A stretch of DNA of 64,000 bases from Crocodylus rhombifer (taxonomy: Eukaryota; Chordata; Crocodylia; Crocodylidae), in assembly GCA_038503035.1 (NCBI GenBank), contig JAVSML010000031.1, positions 561,044 to 625,043 of the forward strand, in the 5' to 3' direction. Positions within the stretch are counted from its first letter, which is position 1, and every line of letters begins with the position of its first letter. Positions 32,760-44,215 of this stretch are shown here, in pieces. Both the position numbers and the translations under genes were made by a program. The notes beneath the pieces were generated by a model. The model saw only the letters and a list, made by a program, of their open reading frames with translations. It was not told where the DNA came from and did no database searches.

Positions 32760-33690
32760 TTGATGGTTGCTTCTAGTATCATTTCCCTTCGAGGAACAAG
32801 CATTTGGTCACATTAAACTTGAATGCAGGGGAGATGTAGCCACATGGGAGGAAACTCTACAACCTGCCATTAGTTTGGGCAAAGCGTTCCCTGTACCTTG
32901 TCCTAAATTTGGTCAGGTGTGAGCTGGGGCCTGTCTCCTGCTGGAATGAATTCCAGGCAAGAAGACTTGCTGCTGAGCCTGCCCTCTTCCCCTGGACCTT
33001 AATCAATGTTGAGAAAATTGGCCTCTAATAAGTTGGCCTCTCTTTTTGTCCACAAGCCAGGGAGAATGAATATTATTACTAATGGCCCGATGAGCCTGGG
33101 CCTCTGAAGTGCAGAAAGCATCATCTGGATGAAAGGATTAAATTAATCATTTGATGTCATTTTAAATCAAGTCTGTTGGATAGGAACGTATCCCCATACT
33201 TCCTGCTTTAAATATAGAACCGTGTTTGTGTCAGTCTTGCCCTTTATATTTAATAGTAGCAGGAGACCCAGCTACACGCGTTCTCTCCCTTTGGTGACAT
33301 CTGTTCAATAGATTTGTTGTTGATTAAATAAATGCCTGGATTAAAAATTGTGGTCAGGAGTATTATGCAGTAATGCACTTGCTTTTAGGTATGAAGTCTA
33401 CCTGTAGCATTGCACCATCTTCTGTCTGTTTGTTGTATAATGACACAAAGAGAATGCTTTCTATGGCTGTATTTTTCTTTTAAGGTTCAAGCCAATTACT
33501 GCACTTTCCTAATAAAAATGGAATAGCATCATTAATAATAATAACAATCTGGAGGTTTGTAACACAAACAGAAACTGTATTTCTTGAACAATGCCTCAAC
33601 TTCAGCATTGGCAGGGTAATACGGTTTACTGTGGTCAAATCACAAACGGGAAAAAGAAAGCTATTTTTGGAAAATTGCATTAAACTACAT
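32760..33690. other. Intronic sequence, nothing recognised
   Basis: It contains AT-rich TAAT-bearing stretches near 33130-33150 and 33520-33545 but no recognised repeat or exon. Confidence 0.4.
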
Positions 33691-33694
33691 TAGG

Positions 33695-33950
33695 GGTTCT
33701 CAATGTTTTGCCTGTGGGCCAGATCCAGCACACGGTGCTGTGTCATTCAGCCCATAGGACTCCCCCGGGTCCTGAAATTTGGTGGTAGGGGAGTGGAGCC
33801 AAGTCTCTGGATCCATGCAGAGCCCCAGGAGCTCTGTGCTGGATCTGCCACCTGATCCCAGGGTGCAGGGCCTTTGGTGGTCTGGAGATTCGGGAAGGGG
33901 CTGTGGCACCAGGCCCCTGACATGCAGGGGGCAGGAGGGGCTGGGGCCCA
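33695..33950 (+). mobile_element. Possible hAT-like element end
   Basis: GGGGTTCTCAATGTTTTGCC and TGTGGGCCAGATCCAGCACA resemble one end of a hAT-type non-autonomous element. The other end was not found; the minisatellite follows. Confidence 0.35.
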
Positions 33951-34106
33951 GGACCCCCAGGACCCAGTCCTGCTATGTGGACAGAGAGAATGGACAGTGC
34001 TAGGACCCCCAGGACCCAATCCTGGGACACATAAGATGGAAAGGGATGGTGCTGGGCCCTGAGGGCCCAATCCTGGTGCACAGGTGGTGGGAGAGGGCAG
34101 TGCCAG
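33951..34106. repeat. 52-bp minisatellite, three units
   Basis: The units start at 33951, 34003 and 34055 and share the block GGACCCCCAGGACCCAATCC, followed by a diverging purine-rich part ending in GGACAGTGCTA, GGATGGTGCTG and GGCAGTGCCA. The third unit carries GGGCCCTGAGGGCCC in place of the first block. Confidence 0.8.
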
Positions 34107-34601
34107 GTGCACCACTGCATAGTCGCCCAATAGTAGCATTTGCATGCTGCAGAACAGGTGTGCACTGAATACCTTATTCCACAAGTACCAGTGCAATGTG
34201 TCCCTTACTGTATCCGTCTCATGCTGTCTGTCAGACCGTCCATGGTATCAAATGGATCAACACAGGGGCTCTTTACTCAGGTTTTACCTTGTGCTTCCTC
34301 GAGCGAAGCTCTCATCGATATCAGAGGGAGTTTGCCTTAGGCTAGATCCACACTAGGAGAGGTTTCCTGGGTTTGCTATACCGGCAAGGAGCTCCCCTAG
34401 CATAGAATCATTTCTTTTTGGGGCAAGAGATGTTCTGGTTTTTTGTTTTTCCTTATGCTGCTTCCTCAAGAAAAATACATGATTCCAGCAAAGACAAAGA
34501 CATCACCAAGCCTGCATGCCTAATGCGTATTACTGGACCACCAAAAGTTTCCATTGTTAGATCTGGCCTCAGTCTTTTAGGCCATGTACTACAAACCCCA
34601 C

Positions 34602-35385
34602 TTTCATAGTTGGTCAGGTCGCAAGGGACCTGAGCAGATCATCTAGACCGACCCCCTGCGATGGCAAGAAAAAGTACTGGGGTCAAACAGCCCAGGCAAG
34701 GTGTTTATTCAGCCTCCTCTTAAAGCCCCCAGGGCAGGAGCCTGCACCACTTCTCTTGGAAGTTGGTCCCAGCTCCTAGCTGCCCTGACCATGAAGTCGC
34801 GCCTCCTGATATCCAACCTAAACCTGCCCTCTGCCAGCTCGTGACTGTTATTCCTGGTCACTCCTGGCGGTGCTCGGGGGAACAGGGACCCCCCCAATGC
34901 CTGCTGGTCCCCCCTGACTAGTTTGTAACAGGCCACTAGACCCCCCTCAGCCTTTGCCTGTGGTTCAGGTCCCGTCGCCTCTCCTCGTGGGGCCTGCCCT
35001 GCTGCCCCCGATCATGCGAGTGGCCTCCTCTGGGCCCTCTTCATGCTGTCCACATCCCTCCTGCAGTGCGGCGCCCAGACCTGGACGCAGTCCTCCGGCT
35101 GCGGCCTGACCAGTGCTGCATAGAGGGGGAGGATCCCCTCCCTGGACCTGCTTGAGATGCATCTGTGGGTGCACGACAAGGTGCGGTTGGCCTTCCTGAC
35201 CGCGTCCCCGCACTGCCGGCCCATGTTCATCTTGGAGTCAGTGATGACTCCCAGATCCTTTTCTGCCTCTGTACTTTGATGTGCACCATAGAAATTAGGG
35301 TTGGTTAAGTGAAGTCCTCTGGGTTGTTTCTTAGGTATTGTCTCTGGCATTTAGTCAGGTGTACTTCTGTGTCCAGCAGCAAAAC
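34602..35385 (-). pseudogene. Minus-strand CR1: RT C-terminus and 3' end
   Basis: On the minus strand 35012-35350 reads NPNFYGAHQSTEAEKDLGVI, then DSKMNMGRQCGDAV and PLYAALVRPQPEDCVQVWAP. A second frame (34709-34936) reads RFRLDIRRRDFMVRAARSWD. The 3' terminus at 34602-34670 has GGGACCTGAGCAGATCATCT. It is close in subfamily to the copy at 7899 and is broken by frameshifts. Confidence 0.88.
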
Positions 35386-36362
35386 GTTTGGTGCTTCCCC
35401 TGGAAGTATTTCTCACCAGGAGCCTGCATAATCTAAGCGCAGCTGGTCCCGTTTGGCACGTGAATGGGAGACGACAATGAATTTGTGAAGGCTAGATGTT
35501 GGGAGAGGCTTGTTCTCAGAGCTGGGTTTTAGGCAGGGTGTTTCAATAACATGCAAATACATGAGCTGGATTGCTGCTTAGTATTCAAATGCACTCCATC
35601 AGAAAGGCAAAGACAAGTACTATCCATGTTTGTAGTGCAGTGGAGACCTAGTGAATCCCATTCCTCATGTCCCTGCATTGGAGAGCTTGCAACCTGCCTA
35701 AACCAGACAGACACCTAGGGAATGGGAAGGGGAAGCAGAGAGTGGCAAAGTGACATGACCACGGTCACTCGGTAGATCAATGACAGGTGCTCAAACTTTT
35801 CAGGACCCTTTCCATGGCTTGTGCAGATACATGGGAATCTCCTGTAGTGCCAAGCACTGTGGTTGCCTACCCTTTTCAACATAGCCTCTTCTCCAGTCCC
35901 AGGAGGGTGCCCGTGTAGGCCAGAAAACAGCTAGCCAAGTTTGAGTGTGACCTCAAAAAGAAGTATGCCATGGGGCCTTTATTATTTGTTTTCATTATAC
36001 TAGAAACTAGAAGCCAGTCATGCACCCGCCCCTTGTTTTCATGCATGTTGTGCAAGCCATGTCTCCAAAGCAAAGAAGTCTAAGTATAGATCCTCTGGTT
36101 ATTAGAGCTTCTTGTTTACTTTCGAGGTAGCTCCTTGGGAATTGTTCAGCTAATTTGAGGATAATGTACCCCCCCCACCCCCCCGCCTCAGTCACCAAGA
36201 CGGCTTCCTGTAATCCTTGCTAAATTGGTTACTGTTCAGATATTGAATAGGTCTAGTGCTGCTGAGATCAGGCAGAACCACAGCCCAAGGGCAAACACAG
36301 CTTCTACTTCCTGCAGTTTGCAAATGTTGATTTCTTTCTTTACTTTTGCCTTTTCGGTACAG
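35386..36362. other. Intronic sequence before the second exon
   Basis: A C-run sits at 36170-36185 and a pyrimidine tract precedes the acceptor. No repeat was recognised. Confidence 0.4.
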
Positions 36363-36437
36363 CAAGAGCGGCTTCAGCTGGACAGGTTGAAGAACCAGCT
36401 GTCTGATGCCATCCAACGATACGGAGCTGTACAAAAG
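36363..36437 (+). CDS. TSNARE1: TSNARE1 internal exon
   Basis: The acceptor is CCTTTTCGGTACAG (AG at 36361-36362) and the donor is GTAAGA at 36438. The exon is exactly 25 codons in phase 0 on both sides. It reads QERLQLDRLKNQLSDAIQRY then GAVQK. The block RLKNQLSDAIQRYGAVQK corresponds to the third helix of the N-terminal Habc-type domain of syntaxin-7-like Qa-SNAREs, where KDRLVAEFTTSLTNFQKVQR occupies the same place. The DRLK.QLSDAIQRYG.VQK version is what I associate with TSNARE1. Its sense frame joins the previous exon (ending in SSR) and the next (starting in KIAEK) without a shift. Confidence 0.85.
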
Positions 36438-37357
36438 GTAAGAAGACGCTTAGCCTGCCTTTCCCCTTGTGATGTGCGCACTTGGGAGGATGTTGACCAG
36501 GGCAACTGTGGGCTCTGCTCTGAATCGGACCCTCAGTTACTGATTTTTATATAAGTGGAATTGAAAGATTTGGGGATTTTTATTGTTCTCATTTTATTTT
36601 TAGGAAACCTTCCCCCCACCCTCGCTATAATTATTTCCACTTATAATTAAGCTTTGTTACACCTGACAGTGAAAGTAGGCTGGTAAAAACCTATTTGAGT
36701 TTGGGTTTTTTTGTTTTGTTGGGTGTTTTTTAGAGCCACATTTGGGTTTTCAACATTGGGAGTTCATGTCTTATATATTGTACCATATCAGATATCGTAT
36801 CGTATTACATCAAATCATATCCTTTAGTTTTCATTTCTTTGACACAGCGGGCATGGCATAAATGTCATGCCATTGCATTATGTCTATTGGCTGTCTGTCA
36901 TGTTAAAACAGAAGTCTTTTCTTTTTTTTTTTTTTTGTGCCTCGGGGTTGAGCACACGTTGGAGCACACTCCATCTGCATTGGGCATGTGACTTTGGATT
37001 TTATAAAAAAGTGCCAAAATTAGCCATTGGGTTTTGTGAATGCCCAGTTGCGTCAGGAAGCTGATCTGAGTGGCAAATTGCTACTTAACCCACGTCCTGG
37101 CTGTCATTCCTTAAGTGCACGTTTTGGTTCTGATAACCTTGTCATGCTTGAAGTTTAAAAGACTTGTAATTTCAGAAGGCCTAACTTCAAGACCAGTTTT
37201 TTCTCTTTACTAAATTACAGGGTTGTTTTACTTTCCTATGCATGTATTTTAATTCAGTATGAATAAGCAATGTTTAAGACTACTGTTATATTTTCCCCCA
37301 AGTATTTGACCTCTGTTTCCTCCCCCTCTTTCCTTTTTTTCTTTTTTTCTATTACAG
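36438..37357 (+). other. TSNARE1: TSNARE1 intron, 920 bases
   Basis: It begins with GTAAGA and ends with a long pyrimidine tract and ATTACAG. It contains a loose ATATCRTATC-type repeat (about 36785-36825) and a T-run at 36920-36935. No nested exon was seen. Confidence 0.8.
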
Positions 37358-37414
37358 AAAATAGCAGAGAAGTCCAAATCTTTGCTTCCCACGGGGCAGA
37401 GAAGCAGTAAACAG
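37358..37414 (+). CDS. TSNARE1: TSNARE1 internal exon
   Basis: The acceptor is a strong pyrimidine tract ending ATTACAG at 37357 and the donor is GTAGGT at 37415. The exon is 19 codons in phase 0: KIAEKSKSLLPTGQRSSKQ. KIAEKS follows directly on VQK of the previous exon, as expected in TSNARE1 (KKIAEKSRALLP in the human protein as I recall it). This is the linker between the N-terminal helices and the SNARE motif. The SNARE motif and the C-terminal anchor should be in later exons, which I did not find in the remaining 26.5 kb. Confidence 0.82.
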
Positions 37415-38603
37415 GTAGGTGTGTGCGTTCAACCTTTGGAGTAGCACATATGAAGAAGGCAGTCTCTCATCCCCTTACTGATGCTGAACGGCGCCTTATT
37501 CCCCAAAAAGCCCTCTCATTGAAATCCAAGAGATCGTGCTGTTTGTGTGCCGTTGGGAAGCATGCAGCGCCCTTGGCAGATGGCAACGTTCACAGACTCC
37601 TAAAAATAGACAAGTAGAAGACGCGCCAGGTTATCTTGTTCGTTCCCCTGCCGACACCGAACAGCTCCTCACTGCCCGCTTTCGACTTGCCTGTCCACTC
37701 CAGAGTGTCTCCAGGAGTGTTTTCATCCCCATCCCTGTCCCTTGGCCCTTCCTTCAGTTATTTTACAGTCTAATCAATTGTATGTATACCTGACACTGAA
37801 TCTCAGACCTCTAAGGGGTAGTTGCTCGTTCCTCATTATGTAGCCACGATACTTACTGCTTTATATTAATACGCATGCACAAAAAGAGCCTGCCTCCAGC
37901 TCTAGGAGCTCTGATACCGTATTGAACATTTAGCACCTGGCAGAGTAGGCTGTGGCTTACGAAAGCTTGTGCCTCAACGAATGTCGAGGTTTATAAACTG
38001 CCATCCAGCCCTGCCTCCTGCTTAAACATCATAAAATCACGGCAGATCCCAAGGAATGTCTCTGATGCTAGGAGCTCAAACCATCCTTGGTATAACTTCA
38101 GTAGCTGCATTAAAAGATTAACCAGGCCCTCGGATCCTACACGGCAGCATTCAAAATAGGACTTATAATTGATATTGGATGACAGAAGCACTGAACTGCC
38201 CTCTTAGCATCGGTGCGTATATTTGAAAATGGTAACCTACATTTTCCTTTTAGGGGCTCTTAGGAAAGATCCCAGTATGCTTGTGAATCCCCATGTCTTC
38301 ACTAGTCTACGTCTCTTGCCTTTCGGTCCTACCTGTGTCCTAACTGCTTGTTACGCTGATGGCATCGGTGCTTCTCATTAAGAAGTTCTTGTTCAGGCAT
38401 CAGCGTCAAGTTGCAAACGGTCTTGCAAATAAGGCAGAAAGCAAAAATGTGGGCCAGAAATCTGTTTTAATTGCCAGGATTTCAGTTATTAAGACTCAGT
38501 GTCTGACTTCATCGTGACTTACTTTGTGTTGGGGTACTTCTTTAATAGCAAATCAAGTTGCCTCATTAAATGTTTGCATTGGTGGCCTGGAGCTTGCAGA
38601 GGG
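37415..38603. other. Intronic sequence with one palindromic-repeat fragment
   Basis: At 37922-37985 the core GCAGAGTAGGCTGTGGCTTA and CGAAAGCTTGTGCC and a degraded right arm of the palindromic family are seen. The remainder is unrecognised. Confidence 0.5.
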
Positions 38604-39358
38604 TCTACTACATTTACTTGATTCTAAGATGAGGTTTTCCACACCTCCCCCATTTAACATGGGAGGGAGAAGTCCCTTGTCTTAGAAATTAGTACGGGGT
38701 AGTGTGGGGACAGGTGGCCCCTGTGGCTTGGGTTCCTGCCCCTATTCAGGGTTGGGGCATAACAGCAGCTGTTTCTTCGCCACCCCCCTGCTGGGCCCAT
38801 CTACCTGCAGCCTCTTCTCCCTCCTCCTCCCCATCCTGTACCCCCCCCCCTTCCCTTTCACTTTGTGCCAGCAGACTTCATTCACAGTACATGCTAAGGC
38901 ACTGAGTACGATCCCAGCCTGCCCCCATAGCAGTGGCCTGCAGCCTGCACTGCTGCTCTGAGGACTGGGCTGAGGCCATGTTCAGTGCCCCGGGCTAGAA
39001 CGGGGACAGAGTCTGCTGGCACGGAGCAAAGGTAATGGCGGGGGGCGAGGGGGGATGTGGATAGCAGAGGCTGGGACAAGGGGGAAGGGAGAGCAGAGGC
39101 GGGGGGAGGAAGGAGAGGGAGCAGAGGCTTGTGGGGGCAGCAGGGGGAAGAAATGGCAGGAGACAGGCACAGGTGGGGGGCAAGCTGCTTGACCTCCCCT
39201 GCAGCGGTGGGGAGGATGAATTAAAGACAATCCTCCAATAATTAAATGCTATACATGGACCATTATAATAAATTTATAAATTGTCCATGTATAGAATCTA
39301 ATTGTCAGCAGGTCCTCTTGAATTCAAGGTTGTCTTAGATTTGAATAAATATGGTAGA
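38604..39358. mobile_element. Foldback DNA element with 31-bp terminal inverted repeats
   Basis: The left end TCTACTACATTTACTTGATT.. and the complement of the right end TCTACCATATTTATTCAAAT.. agree at about 23 of 31 positions. The interior is itself folded. The C-rich left part (about 38765-38885, ending TTGTGCCAGCAGACTTC) is mirrored by the G-rich right part (about 39005-39180, starting GAGTCTGCTGGCACGGAG). Near the right end CTATACATGGAC and GTCCATGTATAG form a perfect 12-base hairpin with a 20-base loop. No transposase frame is present, so it would be non-autonomous. Confidence 0.75.
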
Positions 39359-40505
39359 GTACTGTTGCTGTTCTGGAAGATGGTTGTTTCTGTGGGCTGT
39401 ATTTTTCCCTCCTTATTCCCCAACAAGTGGTGGTAGATAACAAATGATTATTTTTGGCCACAGATGGCATATTCCTACATGTAATTTAGCCAGATTCTGA
39501 TCACACTGAAGTCAGTGCATAAACTTCCATCATTTTCATTAGGCAGTCAGATTGATTCACTGTGACTATAGATGAGGTGGCATGCAAGGTCCTGATTTAA
39601 AAAGTTGGCCAAATCTGTCACAGTTGATCATAGCTGGAGGATGTAGGAGGAGGAATTTTCTAGGAACAACTAATATTGTAGGAATAAATTAAATATTAAA
39701 GGAACACATAGGAACACATTTTAAATTATCATAATTAAACCATAATGGGATTCCAAGGGAAAGTGGAACAATACGGAGACCAGAAGAGTCTAGCTAGTTT
39801 GCATTGCCCTGAGTAAATGAAAAAGAAAACAGTGTTTAACATGTTTTTAACCTGTTGTTTTAGGCAATGAATAGCCACTGGAATGGAGTATACATAATCA
39901 GGAATTTTCTCCCACTACTTTTTTGGTTTGTTTTTTTGGAAAGCATTGATTGTAAAACTCAAAACTTTTCATGAGACTGCGTCAGCTTCGACAGAGTTTT
40001 TGCTGGGAAAGGGAACTAAAATCCAGGCTGGAGTTCATGTTCAAAATGGAGGTGCATGTGTTGTGTTACACACGACTTTAAAGTGGCTAATATGTTGATG
40101 GTCAGGGCACTTCCCTGGTCCAAATACCTTACTGGGTTCTTGTAGAGCTGGAAGGGACTGAACTAAATTTTCTGTAGCTGCAAGTTGCTTTTCTTCACAT
40201 TTTATGTATGAAAGCTTAATGTTAGTGACTTCTTTCTTCTCTGCATGTGACAGGTGGTATTAAAATCTCTTCTTTGTTTGTGGGAATCAGTATCTGTGAG
40301 GCCTGTGACCTCGAGATGTACACACACAAATAATCACATGCTCATCTTTGGTGCCTGCAATATGGATGTGCATGTGCAAATGGAGATAAACTTACGTGTT
40401 TGCTTTTGCAATCCCTGATGTACATGTTCACACCTGGTGCATGTAGATTTTAATATTCACTAAATGAACAATTTGAGCATCAAGATACAGGAGTTTACAT
40501 TTCTT
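39359..40505. other. Intronic sequence, nothing certain
   Basis: Around 39490-39545 a GATTCTGATC..CTGAAGTCA string resembles very old amniote repeats, but it is too short to call. Confidence 0.35.
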
Positions 40506-40509
40506 TGTG

Positions 40510-41240
40510 CATATCTGGGTCTGCCAATGCTCCTGCTGTGATGTAAACCCAGAGGTCCTGGCTCGAGGGTCTTGCCCCTCTGCTCAGGGTTAACCAATTG
40601 CCAGATTTGGGGACAAGAGTGGTTTTTACCCCATGGTCAGGTTGGTACAGATTGTGGGAGTTTTTGCTTTTTTTCTGTAGTGGGGGGAATATGGTCCTTT
40701 TTCTGGGATCTCTTGAGCATCCTTTTAACGGCCTTTGCACCAGCAGGACCTTGGCTACTGTGGTTCCCCTGCTTTACCTGCAGCAGGTCAGGGTGTTATG
40801 TCTTGTGTTGTCAAGGTCGATTGTGTAGCTTTGCTAAGAGGTTAGCCCAGTGCTTCTCAACCTTTTTATATTCAAGGCACCCCTACGCAGACTCATGACA
40901 CTCCTCAGGAAATGTCAGCTCTTAGTTCGCACACTGTTGCTTTTTCTTGTCAACAGAAAAAAATAATGGAGTTGTTTTTCTATTGCAAAGAACTGAGAAA
41001 GACCACAAGTATTTATACCCGCTTGAAATCTTTGGGTTTATCTTATGAAACATGTTTGTATGCCAAACGGTGCTGATGCTACGTAGCAGCCTGTGGCACC
41101 CTTGAAAAGACCTGAAGGCACTCCTTGATGCCCTGGCTGCTAATCTCTGGGTTAGACGATGGATTTGTATAGGATGGTTTGGATGGGATCCTGTCTCAGG
41201 CAGGAGTTTGGACTGGATGGCCTCTTCCAGTCCTTTCCAG
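40510..41240 (+). mobile_element. CR1 3' UTR and terminus, split by a hAT-like element
   Basis: 40510-40847 shares GAGGTCCTGGCTCGAGGGTC, TGCTTTACCTGCAGCAGGTC and the intervening order with the copy at 59000-59300. After a 302-base insertion the CR1 resumes at 41150 with GATGGATTTGTATAGGATGG and ends with GTTTGGACTGGATGGCCTCT and TTCTATAATGCTG. Confidence 0.8.
40848..41149 (+). mobile_element. hAT-like non-autonomous element, 302 bp, with target-site duplication
   Basis: The left end is CAGTGCTTCTCAACC and the complement of the right end is CAGAGATTAGCAGCC, agreeing at 11 of 15 positions. The 8-base flanks GGTTAGCC (40840-40847) and GGTTAGAC (41150-41157) differ at one base, the size typical of hAT insertion. 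The uninterrupted CR1 copy at 59000-59450 shows the pre-insertion state. No coding sequence remains. Confidence 0.82.
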
Positions 41241-42414
41241 TCTCCTTTTTCTATAATGCTGTGTTTGCACTGGCCATCTACCAGCAGATGTTTGTTTTTT
41301 TCCTCTATAGAATATAAAGAGAAATTTTTAAAAATACAGAGTTCGCTGTGGTTAATGTAATCTTGGGATTGATTTTTTTTCCTCCCATCTGCACAGTGGA
41401 CAAGAATTCAGAGTTATAATTTCCCACGGCAACTTTAACTATTCCATATTGCACATATATTAAGGCATTCAAGTCAGCACCCTGTACAGTAATACAAAAT
41501 GCTGCATATATTCGGAGGAGCTGATTTATAGTGGCTGCGAGAACTGCAACGTGAATATCCTTGATCCTGGTACAGGTAAAAGCAGAATCAGGATGCTGGC
41601 ACAAGGTTTATTTTATTTAATCCTCAGTTAATTATAGCAGGTGTAAACACTGATGAATTTCCTATATAGTCTTCATATTTTCTCTTGGAAAGTTGTTTTC
41701 CTTCAGTAACATAAATTTTGATTACTATGGGGAATTAACTACTTCCCCCATGATCCCTGGTTTGGGAGGAACAATCACATGCACACTTATACAAACCGGC
41801 CAGTTGTTCCCCAGTTTGATCTTTCAGAAAATGGGATTGAGGATCAACACGTTGAATATGAGTCAACAATGTGCAGTTGTCAGGGAAGTGGGGGAGAGCT
41901 AATACAGTCTAATCAATGTATGGGGGCCTTATTTGGCAGTCAGAAAGTAGTCCAATCTGTGGCGTGTGTAATTAAACCTTCTAAACTTTGTCTCCTAACT
42001 CAGCCTCTGTCAGCGCAGGACTATTAGTAGCCATAAAATCAGCCAGTTACAAGGCTGATGTTGGAGAAGAGGCATTCTGCTTAACAAAGTAAGACACCTC
42101 AATGAGGTGTGAACAGCTGAAAAGAAGCTGATGGGACTCTCAGAGGAACATGATGACAACTATTAATGAGGTGTGGAAATCTGAGAGAGTTTGTTCCTAG
42201 ATGCATTTGCATCTGCCTACATGACAGTCTGATTCAGGCGACTGACTGGCTGTGTATTCATGATGTATAGGACTTGCTGCCTTACCTGCTTGTACAGTAG
42301 CATACTGATAGGTATTACCAGGAGTGTCTCAAGAAGCGATTCTTCTTCTCTTTTCAGCATTGGTGAGAGTGCATCTTGGCATGCTCTATCCAGATTAGGG
42401 TAATATACTTCATG
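41241..42414. other. Intronic sequence, nothing recognised
   Basis: No repeat family or exon was recognised. Confidence 0.4.
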
Positions 42415-42875
42415 AAAAAGGTGGCCAGAGGACAGCAACAGAAATGAGTTTGAAGTCTAGAAGCCAGGACATAGGAGGAAAGGTCAGAAGAACTGGGAGT
42501 GTTTCAGATTGCAGAAGGCTGAAGGGGGATTTGATAACAGTCTCCAAGTACAGGAAAGGTTATTACAGAGACAGTGTCACTCAATTGTTTTCTGTCCATG
42601 GTGGGCAGCCTGATAAGTCATGGGCTTTAAAGGCAACAAGAGAGAATGACTTTAGATACCAAAAAGTTCTCAATTATAAGGCGGGGGGGAAGGGTTAAGC
42701 ACTGGAAGAGAAGATTTAGAAAAGTGGTTGCATCTTCATAGCTGGAAACCAAGGGCAGGTTAGGGAAGTATTTTCCTGGGATGGTTGAGACAAGGATGAT
42801 TCTGCCTTGAGCCGGGATTTGGCTAGATGACCTCCTGAGGTCTTTTCCAATCCTCTCTTTTTTTCTACAGTGATA
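42415..42875 (+). mobile_element. CR1 3' end, diverged
   Basis: GGCTGAAGGGGGATTTGATA (RLKGDLI-like frame), CCTGGGATGGTTGAGACAAG and TGGCTAGATGACCTCCTGAG mark the usual ORF2 tail and terminus. Confidence 0.8.
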
Positions 42876-44090
42876 TGAATATCCAATCAAATAATGATGG
42901 TTTAGGGAGATGTAAAACTGGGCATACATATATAGGTAGATGTATCTAGGTAAACATAAAGGCTGCAAAAAACCCCACCAACTTCAGCAGTGATTCCTTT
43001 AAACCAAGATAAAAGGAGAAATATCTCCTTCTCCTTAAGTATTACTTCTCCAGCAGCACATCCTTCTACCAAAGGTCGCATTGGAGGAATATTGCATTGT
43101 GGCCTGAAGCAGAAAAAAGAGTGAATTCAAAAGCTGGCTTGTTCTTAGGGATCCCGTACGGTAAATACATCTCTTCTTCATGAATGCATCATCTTTAATG
43201 CACCTGCATTTACTCAAACGACCCATAGGGTCTTCAGTGACTGCAGTTGGCCATAAACTCTGTGTTATTAAGCAGCAAATACTGGATCCTCTGTACAGAC
43301 AAACTTTCTGGGCAATCACCAGAAGTATTTGGAATAGGAGAAAGTATAGGTTTGTTATAAGGAATACAGCATTAACTGGGAGTTTTCTACCAAATGGCAA
43401 CATGCAGACAACTTTTAAAAAGGGGCTAAAAAGGGAAATTTTTTGTGGCGCTTTTAGAAAATACAATGACTATAATTCTTTATGCTGTAATGCCACCCAC
43501 CTCATTTCCTGTCATCCACTTAGGGAGAAAAAATAATTACTATTGTGGAACATGACAGTTGGCAAAAGATTGTTGTTGTTGTTTCCGGTTTCTTCTGCAT
43601 GCTGGACCTTACTTTTGAGGGCTGGCGAATTATGTCGCTTAAGCACAAGACACGTAATAACTTTCTATTTACATTAAAGGAGTTTATCTTTGCAAAGTGC
43701 ACCACTTTAAGTAGGCATGGTCTTTGCACAAGATGTGATATTTATTTTTTTCTTACTGTACACGTGTCTGCAAGCACATGCCTAGCATTGCCTTTGTAGG
43801 GGATTACAAATGAATTTTTTTGGGGTAGCAAGGTCTGATCTCCAGCCTTTGTTAGAGAATTGTGCATTGACTTTGTATGTAATTTATTTTGCACCCACAC
43901 TGGTCACCTCTGAAAGATCAAAATCTTTCCAGGAGCTGGTAGTTGCTGGTATTTGAAGTACTGTAGTTAGGACCTGATCTATTATCCATTCAAGTCAGTC
44001 CATTGACTTTTCAAATTATGCCCTTATTTTGTATAGTTAGACTAGGTCGTTACTTTGATTTTGTTGTGCTCATTGGCAAATTGCTATTTA
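42876..44090. other. Intronic sequence, nothing recognised
   Basis: Overlapping short frames on both strands (for example 43035-43466 minus, 43180-43536 plus) show no domain and no splice structure. Confidence 0.4.
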
Positions 44091-44094
44091 TGTC

Positions 44095-44215
44095 ATGCTA
44101 TTCCCTCGAAGCCACAGCCACGGTCTAGGAGCCTGTTTTCTACATGCTGTACAAACACAAGCTAAAACGTTTTTGTTTTTTTTTCCCTATAGAGTTTACA
44201 ATCTAAACTCTGCAT
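44095..44215. repeat. Possible ancient SINE/LINE tail
   Basis: CATGCTGTACAAACACAAGC and TATAGAGTTTACAATCTAAA match a string common in old amniote repeats. Short and diverged. Confidence 0.35.

Larger units (their letters stand above)
27229..36362 (+). other. TSNARE1: TSNARE1 intron, 9134 bases
   Basis: It is bounded by GTATGT at the 5' end and by TTTTGCCTTTTCGGTACAG at the 3' end. Flanking exons are in phase 0 on both sides. It contains the CR1 fragments and insertions listed from 27985 to 35385. Confidence 0.75.

Noticed and set aside
33747..34196. 149-codon and 140-codon minus-strand frames
   Set aside because: They run through the 52-bp minisatellite, and the proline/glycine-rich text repeats with the DNA unit.
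36170..36185. C-run before the second exon considered as a splicing element
   Set aside because: It lies about 180 bases from the acceptor and is simple-sequence. The acceptor has its own good pyrimidine tract.
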